Shown: piece after piece, positions 6,470-7,896 of the stretch
Position numbering within the stretch: position 1 is the stretch's first letter
Layout of the letters: each line of letters opens with the position of its first letter
Assembly (NCBI GenBank): GCA_022709995.1
Contig: JAKLHU010000082.1
Location: 1-7,896, forward strand
DNA length: 7,896 nucleotides
Direction: 5' to 3'
DNA from: Verrucomicrobiota bacterium
GTDB taxonomy: Bacteria; Verrucomicrobiota; Lentisphaeria; Oligosphaerales; Oligosphaeraceae
The notes under the pieces: model-generated
Told to the model about the DNA's origin: nothing
What the model saw: only the letters and a program-made list of their open reading frames with translations
Database searches by the model: none
Made by a program: the position numbers and the translations under genes

Positions 6470-6528
6470 CCCAGGCCCTGGGGCGCCCAAACGACTTTCG
6501 GCGGCAAGCCCATCCCCGGCACGCCCCA
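6467..6528. repeat. 62-bp direct repeat, copy 2
   Basis: It is identical to copy 1. Palindrome arms are CGCCCCAGG (6467-6475) and CCTGGGGCG (6477-6485). AAGTCG at 6460-6465 pairs with CGACTT at 6492-6497, enclosing the palindrome in a second stem. Confidence 0.9.
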
Positions 6529-6588
6529 CGGCAACGCCCGCGTTTCCGTGACAGGAAAAACCGTCCTTTCCACGGCCCAGACCAGCGG

Positions 6589-7848
6589 CTACCGGGTCAG
6601 TTCCTCCTGGCAGATCAAGGTCCACTCCCGCAGCCGGTCCAGATGCCCCATCAGCGTCTGCAACTCCCGCAGGACGACTTGATAGCTGGCGTCGCCGAGG
6701 AGGTCCGCCTGGCTGCGAATTTTCCGACGCAGCTCGCGCGTATCGGGCGGGCAGACGACATCCGAGGCTTTGTGGCGCCACATGATGCAGCAGCGCGAGG
6801 CCGCCTTCTCGACCAGGACCCCCAGGTCGGTCCAGCCACTGCAGGTCAGCAGCCGCAAATTGGGAATGCTCAGAACCGCATCCAGCTTGCGGGTCAGATT
6901 TTCGCAGCAGCCGTAGCAGACGGCGCCAAAACGCGCAAAAATAGGCCTTTGGTAGTTGAGCAGGAATTCTTCGAACATGGCCGGGCTGACCGGATCGAAT
7001 TCCTGTGAATTGCCATGAATCCAACAATCCTGCAGCGTCACGACGCCGGTGTCGTTGTCGCGGAGGGGGTCGCTCAGAAACATCGGCCCGTCCGTGTTTG
7101 GAATCAACTGGGGGGATTCCTCCAGAACATTGATTAGGTTGAAAACGCCCTGCAGCATGACGCCCATTAGGCGATGGACCTGTTCCGGGGCCAGGATCAT
7201 GTTCATCATCATTTCCTCCAGCCCGCACAGCTTGGCCGCCTCTGAACAAAGCGTCGCGGCGCTGAAATAACCGCCCAGCGGATTGACCCGCACCGGCATG
7301 CTGTCGCCGAGATAATCCTGCAGCCGGTCGCGGCGCGTCGCCGTCGCCGGGGCGTCATAGGCATAGCTCGGCACGCGCAGATGGGCGTAATCGTCCGGCG
7401 TCACCACCGTCGGCAGATAGCGCCAGGCGGTGCCGGCGGCGCCAAGCTGTTCGGACTTGATGTCAAAGCCCCATTTGTTGGCCGGGGTGACCTTCAGAAC
7501 AGGCGCGATGTCGTACGTGGGCAGAACCGGCGTGTCATCGCCGATGGCGCCTTTGATCAAAAGCCGTTTGCAGTAACGCTCCATCTCGCGCAAGTCCTGG
7601 TGGCGGCAGACCAGCCAAGATTCCGGCAGCAGTTCCGGCCAACAGCCGACCGGATTGCACCAGATCGGCGGGCGATCCGGCCGGCGCCTCGCCGTGACGT
7701 CGCGCCAGCGCCGCCGGATGGCGGCCATGGCCGCGGAATGCGCCATCGCCGAAACCTCGGCCGCCAGATCACGGACCAGCCTGACCTCGTCCCCTTCATC
7801 GTGGACAACGGCATTCATGGCCGCCATTTTCTGCTGCAGATATATCAT
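6589..7848 (-). CDS. Uroporphyrinogen decarboxylase (URO-D) superfamily protein, function unknown
   Basis: This 419-aa soluble protein has the pattern of divergent URO-D/MtaA-like proteins. It has PIWCNPVGCWPELLPE near 61-76, where the URO-D fold begins; GDSMPVRVNPLGGYFSAATL (181-200); a mid-region on ~215-240 resembling the helical lid; FARFGAVCYGCCENLT (304-319); and IPNLRLLTCSGWTDL (328-342), close to the GCCE and SpW segments of these paralogues. It is not a true heme-pathway HemE, because the usual N-terminal Arg-rich substrate loop of HemE is not recognisable. Cys314, Cys315 and Cys336 sit where MtaA/MtbA-type corrinoid methyltransferases have their zinc ligands, so a methyltransferase-like role is possible but unproven. 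The start at 7848 has GAGGG 7 nt upstream. In-frame ATGs at 7827 and 7818 are alternatives, and an in-frame stop at 7867-7869 bounds the gene. It is convergent with the Nudix gene and has no co-oriented partner here. Confidence 0.82.
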   Translation of the reverse strand: MIYLQQKMAAMNAVVHDEGDEVRLVRDLAAEVSAMAHSAAMAAIRRRWRDVTARRRPDRPPIWCNPVGCWPELLPESWLVCRHQDLREMERYCKRLLIKGAIGDDTPVLPTYDIAPVLKVTPANKWGFDIKSEQLGAAGTAWRYLPTVVTPDDYAHLRVPSYAYDAPATATRRDRLQDYLGDSMPVRVNPLGGYFSAATLCSEAAKLCGLEEMMMNMILAPEQVHRLMGVMLQGVFNLINVLEESPQLIPNTDGPMFLSDPLRDNDTGVVTLQDCWIHGNSQEFDPVSPAMFEEFLLNYQRPIFARFGAVCYGCCENLTRKLDAVLSIPNLRLLTCSGWTDLGVLVEKAASRCCIMWRHKASDVVCPPDTRELRRKIRSQADLLGDASYQVVLRELQTLMGHLDRLREWTLICQEELTR

Positions 7849-7876
7849 CGCGACGCCCTCGCCATGCTATTTCCCC

Positions 7877-7888
7877 AACCAGGTGGTT
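7877..7888. promoter_or_regulatory. Inverted repeat upstream of the URO-D gene, possible operator
   Basis: AACCA and TGGTT arms flank a 2-nt centre, 28 nt upstream of the chosen start on the minus strand. The symmetry would suit a dimeric repressor, but the element is short and lies at the window edge, with no promoter context visible. Confidence 0.25.
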
Positions 7889-7896
7889 CGAAGACT

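Larger units (their letters stand above)
6345..6528. repeat. REP-like palindromic repeat locus between convergent genes
   Basis: The spacer between the Nudix gene and the oppositely oriented URO-D gene is filled by repeats. Two identical 62-bp copies lie 95 bp apart (6372-6433 and 6467-6528). Each opens with a GC-rich palindrome and continues with an unpaired stretch containing ACGACTTTCGGCGGCAAG. Between and before them lie 12-bp units of consensus CCAAGTCGCCGC. Sequence AAGTCG in those units can pair with CGACTT inside each 62-bp copy, enclosing the palindrome in a longer stem. The position after two converging stop codons is typical of REP/BIME-type elements and allows a role as a two-way transcription stop. 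No open gene is supported here. Confidence 0.85.

Noticed and set aside
6345..6528. CRISPR array
   Set aside because: There are only two long copies, at 62 bp, and what lies between them is made of related short repeats rather than unique spacers. No cas gene is present.
6546..6575. Possible terminator of the URO-D gene (CCGTG/CACGG with an inner GGAAA/TTTCC)
   Set aside because: The outer and inner stems compete for the same base and pair poorly. The T-run on the minus strand lies inside the structure instead of after it.
6046..7008. Plus-strand open frame crossing the Nudix end, the repeat locus and the URO-D gene
   Set aside because: It is an out-of-frame shadow with no domain. Openness through the repeats reflects GC richness.
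6281..7249. Minus-strand frame reading through the repeat locus as a Gly/Pro/Leu-rich repetitive peptide
   Set aside because: The peptide repeats only mirror the DNA repeats. The rest is a shadow of the URO-D gene in another frame.

Overview
This is a GC-rich, gene-dense bacterial chromosomal window holding seven protein genes and one repeat locus. No tRNA, rRNA, CRISPR array, integrase or transposase was seen. The mix of genes (a YfbR-type tandem HD protein, a stand-alone GDP-mannose synthase, and a divergent URO-D-fold protein of the kind abundant in Lentisphaerota and other PVC or Planctomycete-like genomes) suggests a PVC-group bacterium, perhaps Lentisphaerota. That is inference from gene content and composition, not from a marker gene.

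Layout: (i) 2-1180 (+) is the 3' part of a PAS-containing sensor histidine kinase cut by the window edge. (ii) 1279-2421 (+) is N-acetylglucosamine-6-phosphate deacetylase (nagA). (iii) 2422-2603 is a spacer with two consecutive GC-rich stem-loops followed by an A+T-rich island carrying a 12-bp perfect palindrome that overlaps a plausible -10 box. (iv) 2604-5768 (+) is a probable three-gene operon: a calcineurin-like metallophosphoesterase, a two-domain HD phosphohydrolase whose N-terminal HD site has decayed, and mannose-1-phosphate guanylyltransferase. A canonical intrinsic terminator lies at 5784-5820. (v) 5847-6341 (+) is a MutT-like Nudix hydrolase. (vi) 6345-6528 is a repeat locus between convergent genes. 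It has two identical 62-bp copies, each headed by a GC-rich palindrome, interleaved with 12-bp degenerate units. (vii) 6589-7848 (-) is a URO-D superfamily protein, with a small inverted repeat just upstream of its start.

Functionally, nagA feeds amino-sugar catabolism or cell-wall recycling, the guanylyltransferase makes GDP-mannose for glycans, and the HD, phosphoesterase and Nudix proteins are phosphate-ester or nucleotide hydrolases. No complete novel defence or mobile system was identified. The items most worth a second look are the palindromic repeat locus, the pseudo-duplicated HD protein, and the structured spacer ahead of the phosphoesterase operon.
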